A stretch of DNA of 64,000 nt from the NCBI GenBank assembly GCA_003611875.1, contig RAYY01000027.1:1-64000 (forward strand), in the 5' to 3' direction. The DNA comes from a bacterium D16-56. GTDB taxonomy: Bacteria > Bacillota > Clostridia > Lachnospirales > Lachnospiraceae. Numbering within the stretch: position 1 is the first letter of the stretch; the number at the start of each line of letters is the position of its first letter. The notes under the pieces were generated by a model that was given only the letters and a program-made list of their open reading frames with translations, was not told where the DNA came from and made no database searches. This document shows positions 1 to 9,107 of this stretch, piece after piece. The translations under genes and the position numbers were made by a program.

Positions 1-51
1 CCAGTCTTCCTGATAATTGCCGCAACAAACTAAAAAAGTAAAACAGGTCTT

Positions 52-78
52 CCCCCGGTAAGCACTGGGGGCTTTCTT
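52..78 (+). terminator. Rho-independent terminator-like hairpin
   Basis: A run of five C and a run of five G flank a short loop and are followed by a T-rich stretch. It sits upstream of the small DUF3173-type gene and probably ends a transcript of the integrative element coming from the left of the window. Confidence 0.55.
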
Positions 79-139
79 ATTTTGTCAAGGTACAGATGAT
101 TACCTACTTACAACCTAAATACATTATACAAGGAGGGCT

Positions 140-358
140 ATGATAACCGTAACCAAAAAAGATTTAATTGCTCTGGGTTATGGTACTTCTTTTGCGGCTG
201 ACATTATAAGGGAAGCGAAGAAACTTATGATTTCCAAAGGGCATACATACTACCAGTCCCGGAAATTAGACCGTGTACCGAGGGAAGCCGTGGAGGAATT
301 GTTGGGTATCAGATTTCAAGACGGGCAGGCTGAATGTACTTCTTGCACACCAATGTAA
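140..358 (+). CDS. DUF3173-like small protein next to the integrase (putative excisionase/accessory)
   Basis: A 72-residue protein with a strong ribosome site (AAGGAGGG) just before the ATG. The sequence (ITVTKKDLIALGYG..., ending in an EAVEELLGI stretch) resembles the DUF3173 family, small proteins found directly upstream of tyrosine integrases in Firmicute integrative elements. A winged-helix or excisionase-like role is inferred from size and position and is not shown by a motif. The integrase starts 11 bases after its stop, so the two are probably co-transcribed. Family assignment is from memory of the consensus. Confidence 0.7.
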   Translation: MITVTKKDLIALGYGTSFAADIIREAKKLMISKGHTYYQSRKLDRVPREAVEELLGIRFQDGQAECTSCTPM

Positions 359-369
359 GGAGTGATATT

Positions 370-1548
370 ATGGCGAAAGACCCAATCAAGAAAGCAGATA
401 ACGGAACTTATTATTTTAGAGCAAACTTAGGCTACAATCCGATAACAGGTAAACAAATCCAGAAATACCGAAGCGGCTTTAAGACAAAAAAGGAAGCACG
501 GGAGGAATATTCAAAACTTGTCCTCACTTCCACCGAAGAACTGACCGCCAAAAAGGAAACGATTTCTTTTCAGACGTTCATTGAAGAAACCTACCTGCTG
601 TGGTATAAAACGCAGGTAAAGGAAAGCACCTACTTAAACCGCCGTTCCACCATTCAGAAGCATTTTGCATACTTCTACAAAATGGCAACGGACGAGATAG
701 AGCCTATCAACGTGCAAAACTGGCAACTGGAACTTGCAAAGGAGTTCAGCCCTAACTATATCCGTATCGTACAGGGTATGCTCTCTATCGCATTTGACCG
801 GGCTATCGTTTTAGGGATTGCAAAGAAAAAACCGTCACGCATGATAGGGAACATCAAGAGCAAAAAGACAAAGGCTGACTTCTGGACGTTGGAGGAATTT
901 CAGAAAGTGATTTCCCTGCTCTACAAAGGCGATTATTACGAACACTACCTTTTCATTTCCTTTTGTCTGCTGTTTATGACGGGCATGAGGATAGGCGAAG
1001 CCGCCGCCCTGCAATGGTCTGACATTGATTTTGAAACGGGGCTTTTAAGCATTACAAAAACCCTGTACTATAAATCAATGGACGATTACAAGTTTGTTGA
1101 GCCAAAGACGCAGGCAAGCGTCCGCACAATCTATATCGACACGGACACCATAAGAGAGTTGCAGGCGTGGCGTGAGGTTCAACAAAAGGTACTGAAAGGC
1201 TGCAATCTGGTGTTGAGCTACAACAGTATTCCGACCAGTAAGCACACGCTTCCAAGAGCCTTAGAGAAACTTGCCGGGCTTGCAGGCGTACACCGTATCA
1301 AAATCCATGCGTTACGACATTCCCACGCTTCCCTCTTAATCAGCGTGGGAGAAAACCCGCTTTTGATTAAAGAGCGTCTAGGGCATGAGAAGATACAGAC
1401 CACTTTAGGAACATACGGGCATTTGTACCCTAACAGCAATCTTGAAGTTGCCAATAAATTAACGGGCGTGCTGACATACACACCCGCTTCACACAGCATT
1501 GCAGATTACACAAGCAATCAGCACACCGCAATCTATCACAGAGGTTGA
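370..1548 (+). CDS. int: Tyrosine recombinase / integrase of an integrative element
   Basis: A 392-residue site-specific tyrosine recombinase. The N-terminus (DNGTYYFRANLGYNPITGKQ) looks like the three-stranded arm-binding domain of Tn916-type integrases. A SAM-like core-binding domain follows (about residues 60-160), then the catalytic domain with Arg in TGMRIGEA, the HALRHSHAS box and the C-terminal GHEKIQTTLGTYGHL, which holds the His and the Tyr nucleophile. A longer reading from 334 exists, but the ATG at 370 follows TAAGGAG at good spacing, so I use 370. The gene points toward guaA and ends about 90 bases before an att-like copy of the guaA 3' end. The element's remaining genes would lie left of the window. 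Confidence 0.92.
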   Translation: MAKDPIKKADNGTYYFRANLGYNPITGKQIQKYRSGFKTKKEAREEYSKLVLTSTEELTAKKETISFQTFIEETYLLWYKTQVKESTYLNRRSTIQKHFAYFYKMATDEIEPINVQNWQLELAKEFSPNYIRIVQGMLSIAFDRAIVLGIAKKKPSRMIGNIKSKKTKADFWTLEEFQKVISLLYKGDYYEHYLFISFCLLFMTGMRIGEAAALQWSDIDFETGLLSITKTLYYKSMDDYKFVEPKTQASVRTIYIDTDTIRELQAWREVQQKVLKGCNLVLSYNSIPTSKHTLPRALEKLAGLAGVHRIKIHALRHSHASLLISVGENPLLIKERLGHEKIQTTLGTYGHLYPNSNLEVANKLTGVLTYTPASHSIADYTSNQHTAIYHRG

Positions 1549-1586
1549 ATAGAAAAATGCAATCGTAATGCAATGAGAAAGAGAAA

Positions 1587-1624
1587 AAGCCGCCAAACCC
1601 TAGCGTTTACGGGCTTTGCGGCTT
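1587..1624 (+). terminator. Hairpin after the integrase gene
   Basis: AAGCCGC and GCGGCTT form a 7-bp stem around a 24-base loop that has its own small complement (AAACCC with GGG). It lies between the integrase stop and the att-like site. It may be a terminator or part of the element's recombination end; no long T tract follows. Confidence 0.4.
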
Positions 1625-1627
1625 AGC

Positions 1628-1654
1628 TCCGACTATTCGAACTCGGCGTGCCCT
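1628..1654. other. Candidate attachment site (att) resembling the guaA 3' end
   Basis: On the minus strand this reads GGCACGCCGAGTTCGAATAG, very close to the real guaA terminus (Gly-Thr-Ile-Glu-Phe-Glu-stop) apart from one missing base in the Ile codon. The exact shared core with 3797-3804 is GAGTTCGA (minus strand), in the same orientation. The position, about 90 bases past the integrase stop, fits the end of an integrative element. The guaA 3' end is a known insertion site for genomic islands. That this is an att site is inference from similarity and position. Confidence 0.6.
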
Positions 1655-1767
1655 TTGTTTTTCCTAACTGTATTTGTTTAAGTTTTGTGCAAATACACGC
1701 CCATTTTTACATCAATTACATCATTTATAATGGCTTGCTGATTTTCTGTTGCCAAAATGTTGCCATA

Positions 1768-3642
1768 TTATACCTTAAAATTTGCTGCAACCGTTTTTTC
1801 ATCAAAAGAATACACTCTTTTACTATCAGATGTCAAGCCCCTAAGAATTTTAAATTTACAGCAAAAGCCATTGTCTTTTTTGCTCAATTCCACAAGTTCA
1901 ATTATTCGCTGATAACTATCCCAATGGATTTTAGGATTATTTTTCAAAAGCTCTTGTGTAATATTTGGATTCATATGTAAAGCACTTTGGACGTTATGAA
2001 TCCAGTCACCTATTTTTGCAGATACAAATTTCTCTGTATTAACATCAATAACAGAACAGATTTTATCTAATATAACCACTATATCCTTATATTTTTCTTT
2101 AATTTCTGTCTTATCCATTTCATTAATTTTTTGATATTCCTGCAAATAATAATCTGTTTTTTTCTTGTCTGCTATTTGATATTGATTTTCTATATTTGTT
2201 ACATAATAATTTTCTATCTCACCTTTTTCTAAAAAATAAACATTTACACTATTAAAACATTCAAAAATGTCTTTAGACAATCCTTCTATCTGTAATAACT
2301 TTCGCTTTCCTTCATCAGAGAGCAACAGCTCTATTTCGTTCTTAACTCTATGTAATCCTAAAAACATAATACGTCTTTGCATCATACTCGATTTGTCGCC
2401 AGACTGAGATTTTAATACATCATAAAAATCTTTTAACTCTCCTTGTGGTATCACATTATTAAATTTTAACAACTCACCAACCTCTGCATCTAAAAGCGTT
2501 TCCATATTTCCAATCGACTTCATTAATGGATCTTTCCCTCTTTTTGCCATAAATGTAGCCGTATCACTTATTTTATCAACTGATTGTCGAAGTTTACCCT
2601 CAAACAAGCCATCCATATCTATAATACAAAAAGCATTTATTTTGAGTAACCGGCAAAGACTATACATAATATCTATCTCATCTTTTCCGCCAACATCAAT
2701 TATAGAAATACCTTCTGCACCTAACGGAATTTCTCGCTTGTATTGTAATATATTAAAAAATTGCTGATCAATATACCCCTCTACAAAAATCGGTTTGTCT
2801 GCAAAAAATAGTGTCTTATGATTTACATTCATCCGTAATAATAATTTATTCAATCTTGACTTTTGATATTCATCCATATCCTCATATTCTTTAATATATG
2901 TTGGTACTTCATGCCTATGAAATACTATTAAATTTTTAAGTTCATCCGAATTTTGAATATTTAACATATATGGTGAATGTGTTAAAATCACAAACATCTT
3001 TTTCCCTTGTTCTTGAAAGGGATTACCTGCCATAGACTTTATTTCTTGCAAAATATATTGCTGAAACTGAGGGTGAAGATTTAATTCTGGCTCATCTAGT
3101 ATAATACAATTATACTCATCATCATATAAAAATGCCAACAACGTAATAATTTCTTTTAATCCATGACTCTCATCCTTTTTTAAATCATATACTTTGCCCG
3201 AATCTGCCATAGTTACATTCAGATACCCACCAGTCTCTTTAAAGGATAATGCTTTACCAAATATATCCGATAAAATACTCTCTATTTTGATTTGTAAATC
3301 TAATTTATTCCTTAATTCAATTATAGCATCTACACTCTGCCCTAGCTCATCTGCCCTATTTTTATAATCTGCAAAGCTTCCAATATTCAAACCATTTCTC
3401 AAATTATCATTTTGAAGATATCCACTTCTATCCCACTTATTAGCCAAAGCATTTAATCGTTCCGCACTAAAATAACGTACTTTAAGTTTTTCTTTCTTAA
3501 ATTGCTCTCTTAATTTTTCAGCAACAATAGTTTTTCCTGTACCATTTGGCCCAACAATATAGGTGATATTGCCCCATTTATTTTTAATAAAATGTTTATC
3601 TCCCCATAAAAAATCAATATTTATATCAACATTTATTTCCAT
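1768..3642 (-). CDS. OLD-like ATPase with Toprim-type nuclease domain (probable defence gene)
   Basis: About 624 residues. It has a Walker A GPNGTGKT at residues 34-41 (numbered from the longer start), a signature-like ESHGLKE at 161-167, Walker B IILDEPELNLHP at 183-194 and LTHSP at 223-227. A Toprim-like part follows, with an acidic VEGYID at 290-295 and IIDMDG at 343-348. This is the architecture of OLD-family ATPase-nucleases, many of which act against phages. The ATG at 3642 is preferred because AAGGAG ends nine bases upstream; the ATG at 3651 abuts that site directly. The gene is strikingly AT-rich compared with guaA and lies between two guaA-end-like sites, which suggests acquired DNA. 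No partner gene is seen beside it. Target and activity are not predictable here. Confidence 0.8.
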   Translation of the reverse strand: MEINVDINIDFLWGDKHFIKNKWGNITYIVGPNGTGKTIVAEKLREQFKKEKLKVRYFSAERLNALANKWDRSGYLQNDNLRNGLNIGSFADYKNRADELGQSVDAIIELRNKLDLQIKIESILSDIFGKALSFKETGGYLNVTMADSGKVYDLKKDESHGLKEIITLLAFLYDDEYNCIILDEPELNLHPQFQQYILQEIKSMAGNPFQEQGKKMFVILTHSPYMLNIQNSDELKNLIVFHRHEVPTYIKEYEDMDEYQKSRLNKLLLRMNVNHKTLFFADKPIFVEGYIDQQFFNILQYKREIPLGAEGISIIDVGGKDEIDIMYSLCRLLKINAFCIIDMDGLFEGKLRQSVDKISDTATFMAKRGKDPLMKSIGNMETLLDAEVGELLKFNNVIPQGELKDFYDVLKSQSGDKSSMMQRRIMFLGLHRVKNEIELLLSDEGKRKLLQIEGLSKDIFECFNSVNVYFLEKGEIENYYVTNIENQYQIADKKKTDYYLQEYQKINEMDKTEIKEKYKDIVVILDKICSVIDVNTEKFVSAKIGDWIHNVQSALHMNPNITQELLKNNPKIHWDSYQRIIELVELSKKDNGFCCKFKILRGLTSDSKRVYSFDEKTVAANFKV

Positions 3643-3736
3643 TCTACACATCTCCTTATTCTTTTATCTATTTGTTATTATAATTTTGGCAACATTTTTC
3701 TCTTCGATTTATTCTCATAGAAAACAATATAAACAT

Positions 3737-3763
3737 GACAGGTAACCTCATAGACTACCTGCC
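3737..3763 (-). terminator. Hairpin downstream of guaA
   Basis: GACAGGTA and TACCTGCC form an imperfect 8-bp stem about 30 bases past the guaA stop. In the guaA direction it is followed by an AT-rich stretch but no clean T run, so it is only a weak terminator candidate. Confidence 0.35.
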
Positions 3764-3792
3764 ATATAAAATAATCTGTGTAAAATTTTTTA

Positions 3793-5337
3793 TCACTCGA
3801 ACTCAATCGTTCCCGGCGGCTTTCCCGTACAATCATATAATACTCGATTTACGTTTTTCACCTCATTGACAATTCTGCTTGTCACTCTTCCCAGCACATC
3901 CCAGGGAATTTGGGCGGCTTCGGCAGTCATAAAGTCCACGGTGCATACGGCCCGCAACGCTACAGCATAATCATACGTTCTTTCATCGCCCATAACGCCT
4001 ACTGATCTCATATTGGTTAATGCGGCAAAATACTGTCCGATTTGCTTGTCCAGTCCTGCTTTTTCAAGCTCCTCCCGGTAAATGGCGTCTGCCTCCTGAA
4101 CCATGCGTACTTTTTCGGCAGTAACCTCTCCTACAATTCGGATTCCTAAGCCGGGGCCGGGAAATGGCTGCCGATATACCAGTTTTTTCGGAATGTCCAA
4201 TTCCAGACCGGCTCGGCGCACCTCGTCTTTGAAAAGATCCCGAAGAGGTTCAAGAATCTCTTTAAAGTCTACATAGTCCGGCAGACCTCCTACATTGTGA
4301 TGAGATTTGATGGTAGCAGACTCTCCGCCCAGACCGCTTTCCACCACATCTGGATAAATGGTACCCTGCACCAGAAAATCTACAGCGCCGATTTTTTTAG
4401 CTTCCTCCTCAAACACACGGATAAATTCTTCCCCAATTATTTTTCGTTTCTGCTCAGGCTCCTCAACACCCTTTAGCTTGTCAAAAAAGCGTTTCTGAGC
4501 GTTGACACGGATAAAATTCAGCTCATAAGGACCTGCAGGTCCGAATATTTCCTCAATTTCATCTCCCTCGTTTTTTCGCAAAAGTCCATGATCTACGAAT
4601 ACACAAGTAAGCTGATCCCCTACGGCCTTTGACAGCATAACTGCTGCCACAGAGGAATCCACACCGCCAGAAAGGGCGCACAGGACCTTGCCGGAGGCTA
4701 CCTTTTTTCGAATGGTTTTTATGGTGTTTTCTACAAAAGCATCCATTTTCCAGCCTCCGCTGCAATTGCAGATCTGGTAGACAAAATTGGACAGCATTTT
4801 TGTGCCTTCCGTTGTGTGCAGCACTTCAGGGTGGAACTGGATGGCATACAGACGTCGTTCCTCCCACTGAGCGGCTGCTACTGGGCAGTCTGAAGTATGG
4901 GCAATGATCTGGAATCCGGGGGCAGCCGTTTTAATATAATCATTGTGGCTCATCCAGCAGATTGTCTGCTCGGATACATTTTGAAATAAAGGACTGGATC
5001 GGTCCACTGTTACCTGAATTTTTCCATATTCGCGAACCGGTGCTTTACAGACCTGGCCTCCCAGGATATGCATCATTATCTGTGCGCCGTAACACAGCCC
5101 CAGCACAGGGATCCCAAGTTTAAATAATGTGGGATCGCAGGTGGCTGCGCCTTCTTCATAACAACTGTTGGGTCCTCCGGTTAAAATAATACCCTTGGGG
5201 TTCATTTTTCGGATGGTATCCAGATCAGTCTTATAGGAATAAATTTCACAGTATACATTGCATTCCCGGACACGGCGGGCCACTAATTGGTTGTACTGGC
5301 CACCGAAATCAATTACTAAGATTTTTTCTCTATTCAC
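3793..5337 (-). CDS. guaA: GMP synthase (glutamine-hydrolysing)
   Basis: 514 residues, the normal length. It converts XMP to GMP using glutamine and ATP in cytosolic purine synthesis. The N-terminal class I amidotransferase domain has the catalytic Cys in GLCYGAQ and His in FHPEV. The ATP-pyrophosphatase domain begins at LSGGVDSS, and the C-terminal dimerisation domain ends in PPGTIEFE. The start is GTG, with GGGAGG six bases upstream. The last codons, around GAGTTCGA, match the att-like site at 1628-1654, so this gene is the probable integration target; its coding frame is intact. No purine riboswitch core was recognised in its leader. Confidence 0.97.
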   Translation of the reverse strand: MNREKILVIDFGGQYNQLVARRVRECNVYCEIYSYKTDLDTIRKMNPKGIILTGGPNSCYEEGAATCDPTLFKLGIPVLGLCYGAQIMMHILGGQVCKAPVREYGKIQVTVDRSSPLFQNVSEQTICWMSHNDYIKTAAPGFQIIAHTSDCPVAAAQWEERRLYAIQFHPEVLHTTEGTKMLSNFVYQICNCSGGWKMDAFVENTIKTIRKKVASGKVLCALSGGVDSSVAAVMLSKAVGDQLTCVFVDHGLLRKNEGDEIEEIFGPAGPYELNFIRVNAQKRFFDKLKGVEEPEQKRKIIGEEFIRVFEEEAKKIGAVDFLVQGTIYPDVVESGLGGESATIKSHHNVGGLPDYVDFKEILEPLRDLFKDEVRRAGLELDIPKKLVYRQPFPGPGLGIRIVGEVTAEKVRMVQEADAIYREELEKAGLDKQIGQYFAALTNMRSVGVMGDERTYDYAVALRAVCTVDFMTAEAAQIPWDVLGRVTSRIVNEVKNVNRVLYDCTGKPPGTIEFE

Positions 5338-5602
5338 ACCATTCCTCCCTGATTTTTCTATGAATAAATATTTGAAATAAAATTATTATACATAGTTTAA
5401 TCAGGATATACAAGAGTTTCCGAAAATAGTGTGGAAGAATTTTTTTGAAGACAGGAGCCGTGGTTTGCAGGTGACGAATCAGAATGCAGGATCCGTTAGT
5501 GTGCGGATCATAAAAAGCAGGAGGCAAAACGGACAATTTAAAAATTTATAAAGCTAAAGAGAATCAGAATTATTTTGCCTCCTGCTTTTTTATAATGTGG
5601 GA

Positions 5603-6622
5603 TTATTTCCCTGTTTTGGCCTTTTGGGCAAATTCGGTTGTGACAAGATCTTCATAGGGTACTCTTTTAGGAAGTTCTCCAGATTCCTCTAAGATGTTCT
5701 GAAGCAGTTCAAAGCTGTCTTTTTCGAAGATAGTATCCTCTTTCCATGTGTCCTGGGTTTTATAGCGTTCTACGATCTTTGTAATATTTTCCAGAGGAGT
5801 TTCTTTAAACTGGGGCTGAATTACTTTGGCTATTTCTTCAGCTGAATGGGAATTAACATAGTCAAGACCTTTCTGGATAGCATTGGTGAATTTTTGGACT
5901 ACTTCTGGGTGCGCTTTCATGTAACTTTTTTTCGCGCTGTAGGCAGTGTAAGGTACATAGCCAGAATCGGTTCCGAGAGAGGCTACTACATAGCCGCTGC
6001 CTTCTAATTCTAATCCGGTGGCAAATGGTTCAAATTCAACGGTGTAATCAGAATCATTACTTGTAAAAGCAGCAGCAGTGAGGCCGAAGCTGATGCTTTG
6101 GTCAATATTCAGATCCAGCTTGGGGTCAATGCCGTTTTTCTTCAAAATATATTCGAACACCATTTGAGGCATACCGCCTGCACGGCCTCCCAATACTTTG
6201 CTTCCTTTTAGCTTATCCCAGGTAAAGCTGGGGTCAGGTTCTCTGGCTACTAAAAAGTTGCCGGCTCTTTGTGTTAGCTGGGCGAAATTGACAGCATAAT
6301 CCTCAGCTTCGCCGGCATAAGTGTAGATGCTTGCCTCGGACCCCATAAAGCCGATATCGGCATCGCCGCTGATCAAGGCAGTCATAACCTTGTCAGCTCC
6401 GGCGCCGTTTACCAGGGTTAAGTCAATGCCTTCATCTTCGAAATAGCCTAATTCAATGGCAGCATATTGGGGGGCATAAAAAATGGAATGGGCCACTTCG
6501 TTTAAGGTGATTGGCGTGAGGCCAGAGTCAGAGGTTTTTGTTTGACATCCTGCCAGAGAAACTGCAGATAATACCGCAGAAAGGGACAGGGCAATGATTT
6601 TCTTGATCGCTTTTTTCTTCAT
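5603..6622 (-). CDS. ABC transporter substrate-binding lipoprotein (NMT1/SsuA-like)
   Basis: 339 residues with a lipoprotein signal ending in LAGC (Cys about 26), so it is exported and anchored outside the membrane. The mature part (NEVAHSIFYAPQYAAIELGYFEDEGIDLTLV, then GADKVMTALISGDADIGFMG) is typical of the NMT1/SsuA class that binds thiamine precursors, sulfonates, nitrate and similar small molecules. Ligand is not predictable. The ATG follows AGGAGG. No permease or ATPase gene is adjacent. A matching Ssu/Tau-type permease (25300-26100) and ATPase (26743-27519) lie about 20 kb away and may be its partners; that link is inference. Confidence 0.88.
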   Translation of the reverse strand: MKKKAIKKIIALSLSAVLSAVSLAGCQTKTSDSGLTPITLNEVAHSIFYAPQYAAIELGYFEDEGIDLTLVNGAGADKVMTALISGDADIGFMGSEASIYTYAGEAEDYAVNFAQLTQRAGNFLVAREPDPSFTWDKLKGSKVLGGRAGGMPQMVFEYILKKNGIDPKLDLNIDQSISFGLTAAAFTSNDSDYTVEFEPFATGLELEGSGYVVASLGTDSGYVPYTAYSAKKSYMKAHPEVVQKFTNAIQKGLDYVNSHSAEEIAKVIQPQFKETPLENITKIVERYKTQDTWKEDTIFEKDSFELLQNILEESGELPKRVPYEDLVTTEFAQKAKTGK

Positions 6623-6725
6623 AAATCCTCCTGAAATGAAAGCATTAATACTAGATGATATGCTAAAAGATTCGGATGTGCTCTGATTTGTGTAAAAAAG
6701 ACAGGAAAGTTCCTCTGTTTTCTAC

Positions 6726-6755
6726 TTGTAAATTACCAGATTCCTGTTATATAAT
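6726..6755 (+). promoter_or_regulatory. Sigma-A-like promoter for the L,D-transpeptidase gene
   Basis: TTGTAA at 6726-6731 and TATAAT at 6750-6755 with an 18-bp spacer, about 90 bases upstream of the coding start and oriented toward it. Confidence 0.5.
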
Positions 6756-6846
6756 GATAATCAGCAGTGTCTGCATGGACATCAGACAGACAGGCGCATG
6801 AAAAAGCGCCGAAGGCTGGAAATAATTTCGGAGGGCAGCTTTAGTA

Positions 6847-8832
6847 ATGGGAGAAAAGCATGAAGTAAAAAGAAGACAAAAACGAGGTGAGAAGACAGGA
6901 GGAAAAACGGTACAAGTATATGGAGGAACCGACGTGCCGGCGCATAGCACAGGCTCTGGCGGCAGCATAGGAGAAGAACTTAAAAAGGCCAGTAAGGTAA
7001 AAAAGATCGCCTGGATCACAGCAGCTGCATCCTGTTTTTTGGCAGTCTCAGCGGCTGCTGCTTATACATATATGGCCATGCAGTACCGGGATGTGTTTTT
7101 TCCGAATACAAGAATTAACGGGCTGGACGCTTCAGGAAAGTCAGTGGATCAGGTAAAACAGATGATCGACGATGGCATGGAACAATACACCCTGGTTTTG
7201 GAGGAACGGGGTGGTGTAAGCGAGCAGATCGGCGGAGATCAGATTGATCTTCATTCAGAGTATGATGGTTCTCTGGAACAGCTTTTGGGAGGGCAGGAAC
7301 CGATGCAATGGGGACTTCATCTTCTGGAAGGTTCTGATCACACCATTGAGACGATGATCGCCTATGATCATGAAAAGCTGGCAGAGGTGATTGACGGGCT
7401 TTCTTGTATGGACGAGAGTAAGACAGAGCTGCCGAAGAATGCGTATCTTTCCGAATACCAGCAAGGTGTGGGGTATGAGATTATCCCGGAGCAGGGAGGA
7501 ACCCGTGTTGTAGAGGACAAGGTTCGGCAGGGTGTGGCAGATGCTATTTTAAATTTAAAGGACAAAATTTCTCTGGATGAATTGGATGCTTATGAAAAGG
7601 CAAAGATTACTTCTCAGGATCCAGGGCTGATTGCACAGGCCGAACAAAAGAATTTTTTTACAAATGTGACGGTCACTTACCGTTTTGGAGATAAGACAGA
7701 GGTCTTAGACGGAGATACCATCCATACCTGGATCTTGGAGGATGAGGAGGGGAATTTGTCTCTGGATGAGGATAAGGTGGCAGAGTATGTAGGAGAGCTG
7801 GCAAAGAATTATGATACGGCTTACCAGCCTAAGACTCTTAAGACAGCCTATGGAGACTCGGTGACAATTACCGGCGGCAACTATGGGTGGCGGATTAACC
7901 GAAAGGCAGAGGCAGCCGCATTGTCGGAGATAATCCGTTCCGGCAAGGGACAGGAGAGGGAGCCGGTTTATTCGCAGACAGCAGCTTCACGGGGAGAGAC
8001 GGATTATGGCAATACGTATGTGGAGATTAATCTGACGGCTCAGCATTTATACTATTATATAGATGGGGAGCTGCTGGTAGAATCGGATTTTGTTTCGGGT
8101 AATGAGGCCAGAGGAATGGGTACACCGGCAGGAGCTTTTCCGCTGACCTATAAGCAGAGGAATGCGACGCTTCGAGGACCAGGATATGCCACACCAGTTA
8201 CTTATTGGATGCCCTTTAACGGTGGTATCGGAATGCATGATGCAAATTGGAGAGGCAGCTTTGGCGGGCGGATTTACAAGACCAATGGTTCCCATGGCTG
8301 TATTAATCTGCCGTCTTCAGCAGCCAGGACTATTTTTGAAAATATTTCTTCCGGAGTACCGGTGCTTTGCTATCATTTAAATGGGACAAACCAAGGCAAG
8401 ACCTCATCACCACCCCGCACGGCTTCCGCAGCTCCTGCGGCGGCGCCCGCTGCCGCTGCTCCTGCTGCTCCTGCACCGGCAGAGGGAGAGAGTGTTTTGG
8501 AAAGCACAGCAGAAGAAAATGGAAATCCTGGAGCGGGAAATGGAGAAAATCCCTCATCAGATCCAGGTAGTGTTCCTTCAGAGGAGACCGTTGGATCCGC
8601 CACGGAAATTCCGGCAGAAGGAACGGGTTCACCGGTGGCAGGACCTGGGGAGCCGACAGTGCAGGAGACCACACCTTCGCCTGTGGTTCAGGTTCAGGAG
8701 ACGGAGGGATTGCCTGGTCCGGATACGCAGCAGCAGCCCGAATCGCAGCCGGCTTCTCCCGGTGTGCCGGAAGGACCTGGCGGAGAGGGCGCAGGAGATG
8801 GGTCCGGGGTAGTGGAAGCTCCAGGAATGTAA
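6847..8832 (+). CDS. L,D-transpeptidase (YkuD) with peptidoglycan-binding-like repeats and a long Pro/Ala/Gly/Glu tail
   Basis: 661 residues. A cytoplasmic basic N-terminus is followed by one membrane segment (about residues 53-77), so the enzyme is anchored with its body outside. The middle (about 90-380) looks like two PG_binding_4-type regions. The YkuD catalytic domain (about 390-515) carries HDANW and the SHGCINLP box, with the nucleophile Cys at about 485; it forms 3-3 peptidoglycan cross-links or attaches proteins to the wall. The last 140 or so residues are low-complexity Pro/Ala/Gly/Glu, probably a wall-spanning disordered tail. The start follows GGAGGG at slightly long spacing. It is followed by a strong hairpin and appears monocistronic. 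Confidence 0.92.
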   Translation: MGEKHEVKRRQKRGEKTGGKTVQVYGGTDVPAHSTGSGGSIGEELKKASKVKKIAWITAAASCFLAVSAAAAYTYMAMQYRDVFFPNTRINGLDASGKSVDQVKQMIDDGMEQYTLVLEERGGVSEQIGGDQIDLHSEYDGSLEQLLGGQEPMQWGLHLLEGSDHTIETMIAYDHEKLAEVIDGLSCMDESKTELPKNAYLSEYQQGVGYEIIPEQGGTRVVEDKVRQGVADAILNLKDKISLDELDAYEKAKITSQDPGLIAQAEQKNFFTNVTVTYRFGDKTEVLDGDTIHTWILEDEEGNLSLDEDKVAEYVGELAKNYDTAYQPKTLKTAYGDSVTITGGNYGWRINRKAEAAALSEIIRSGKGQEREPVYSQTAASRGETDYGNTYVEINLTAQHLYYYIDGELLVESDFVSGNEARGMGTPAGAFPLTYKQRNATLRGPGYATPVTYWMPFNGGIGMHDANWRGSFGGRIYKTNGSHGCINLPSSAARTIFENISSGVPVLCYHLNGTNQGKTSSPPRTASAAPAAAPAAAAPAAPAPAEGESVLESTAEENGNPGAGNGENPSSDPGSVPSEETVGSATEIPAEGTGSPVAGPGEPTVQETTPSPVVQVQETEGLPGPDTQQQPESQPASPGVPEGPGGEGAGDGSGVVEAPGM

Positions 8833-8926
8833 CATGAACCGGATTTTAGCAGGAAGGCTCTGAAGGAATAAAGCAGCAGTATTATAGCTTTTAAAGAGAA
8901 AACGAAAAGATCTGCAAAAAAGACAC

Positions 8927-8968
8927 AAAGCCGGCCGGATACGGGAAAGTCGTATCCGGCCGGCTTTT
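8927..8968 (+). terminator. Strong terminator after the L,D-transpeptidase gene
   Basis: AAAGCCGGCCGGATAC pairs with GTATCCGGCCGGCTTT in a 16-bp perfect stem flanked by A and T runs. It can work in both directions and separates this gene from convergent uxaC. Confidence 0.9.
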
Positions 8969-9107
8969 AGACTTATTTCAGGCATTGCAGGGAAAATAGG
9001 CCAGAAGATTGTATTTGCCCTGCCGAATGGCTTTTGCAATGCTGTGCCAGCAATGGAAACCGGCAGAAACCGCAGTGGTTTAAAGTTAAGACAAACCGCA
9101 GCAGAAT

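Noticed and set aside
1628-1654. tRNA gene fragment, because of a TTCGAA T-loop-like core
   Set aside because: The bases flanking the loop do not form a T-stem (no C after the loop); similarity to the guaA 3' end explains the sequence better.
5338-5602. Purine riboswitch in the guaA leader
   Set aside because: The conserved core blocks of the guanine riboswitch could not be found on the minus strand; only general AT-rich sequence is present.
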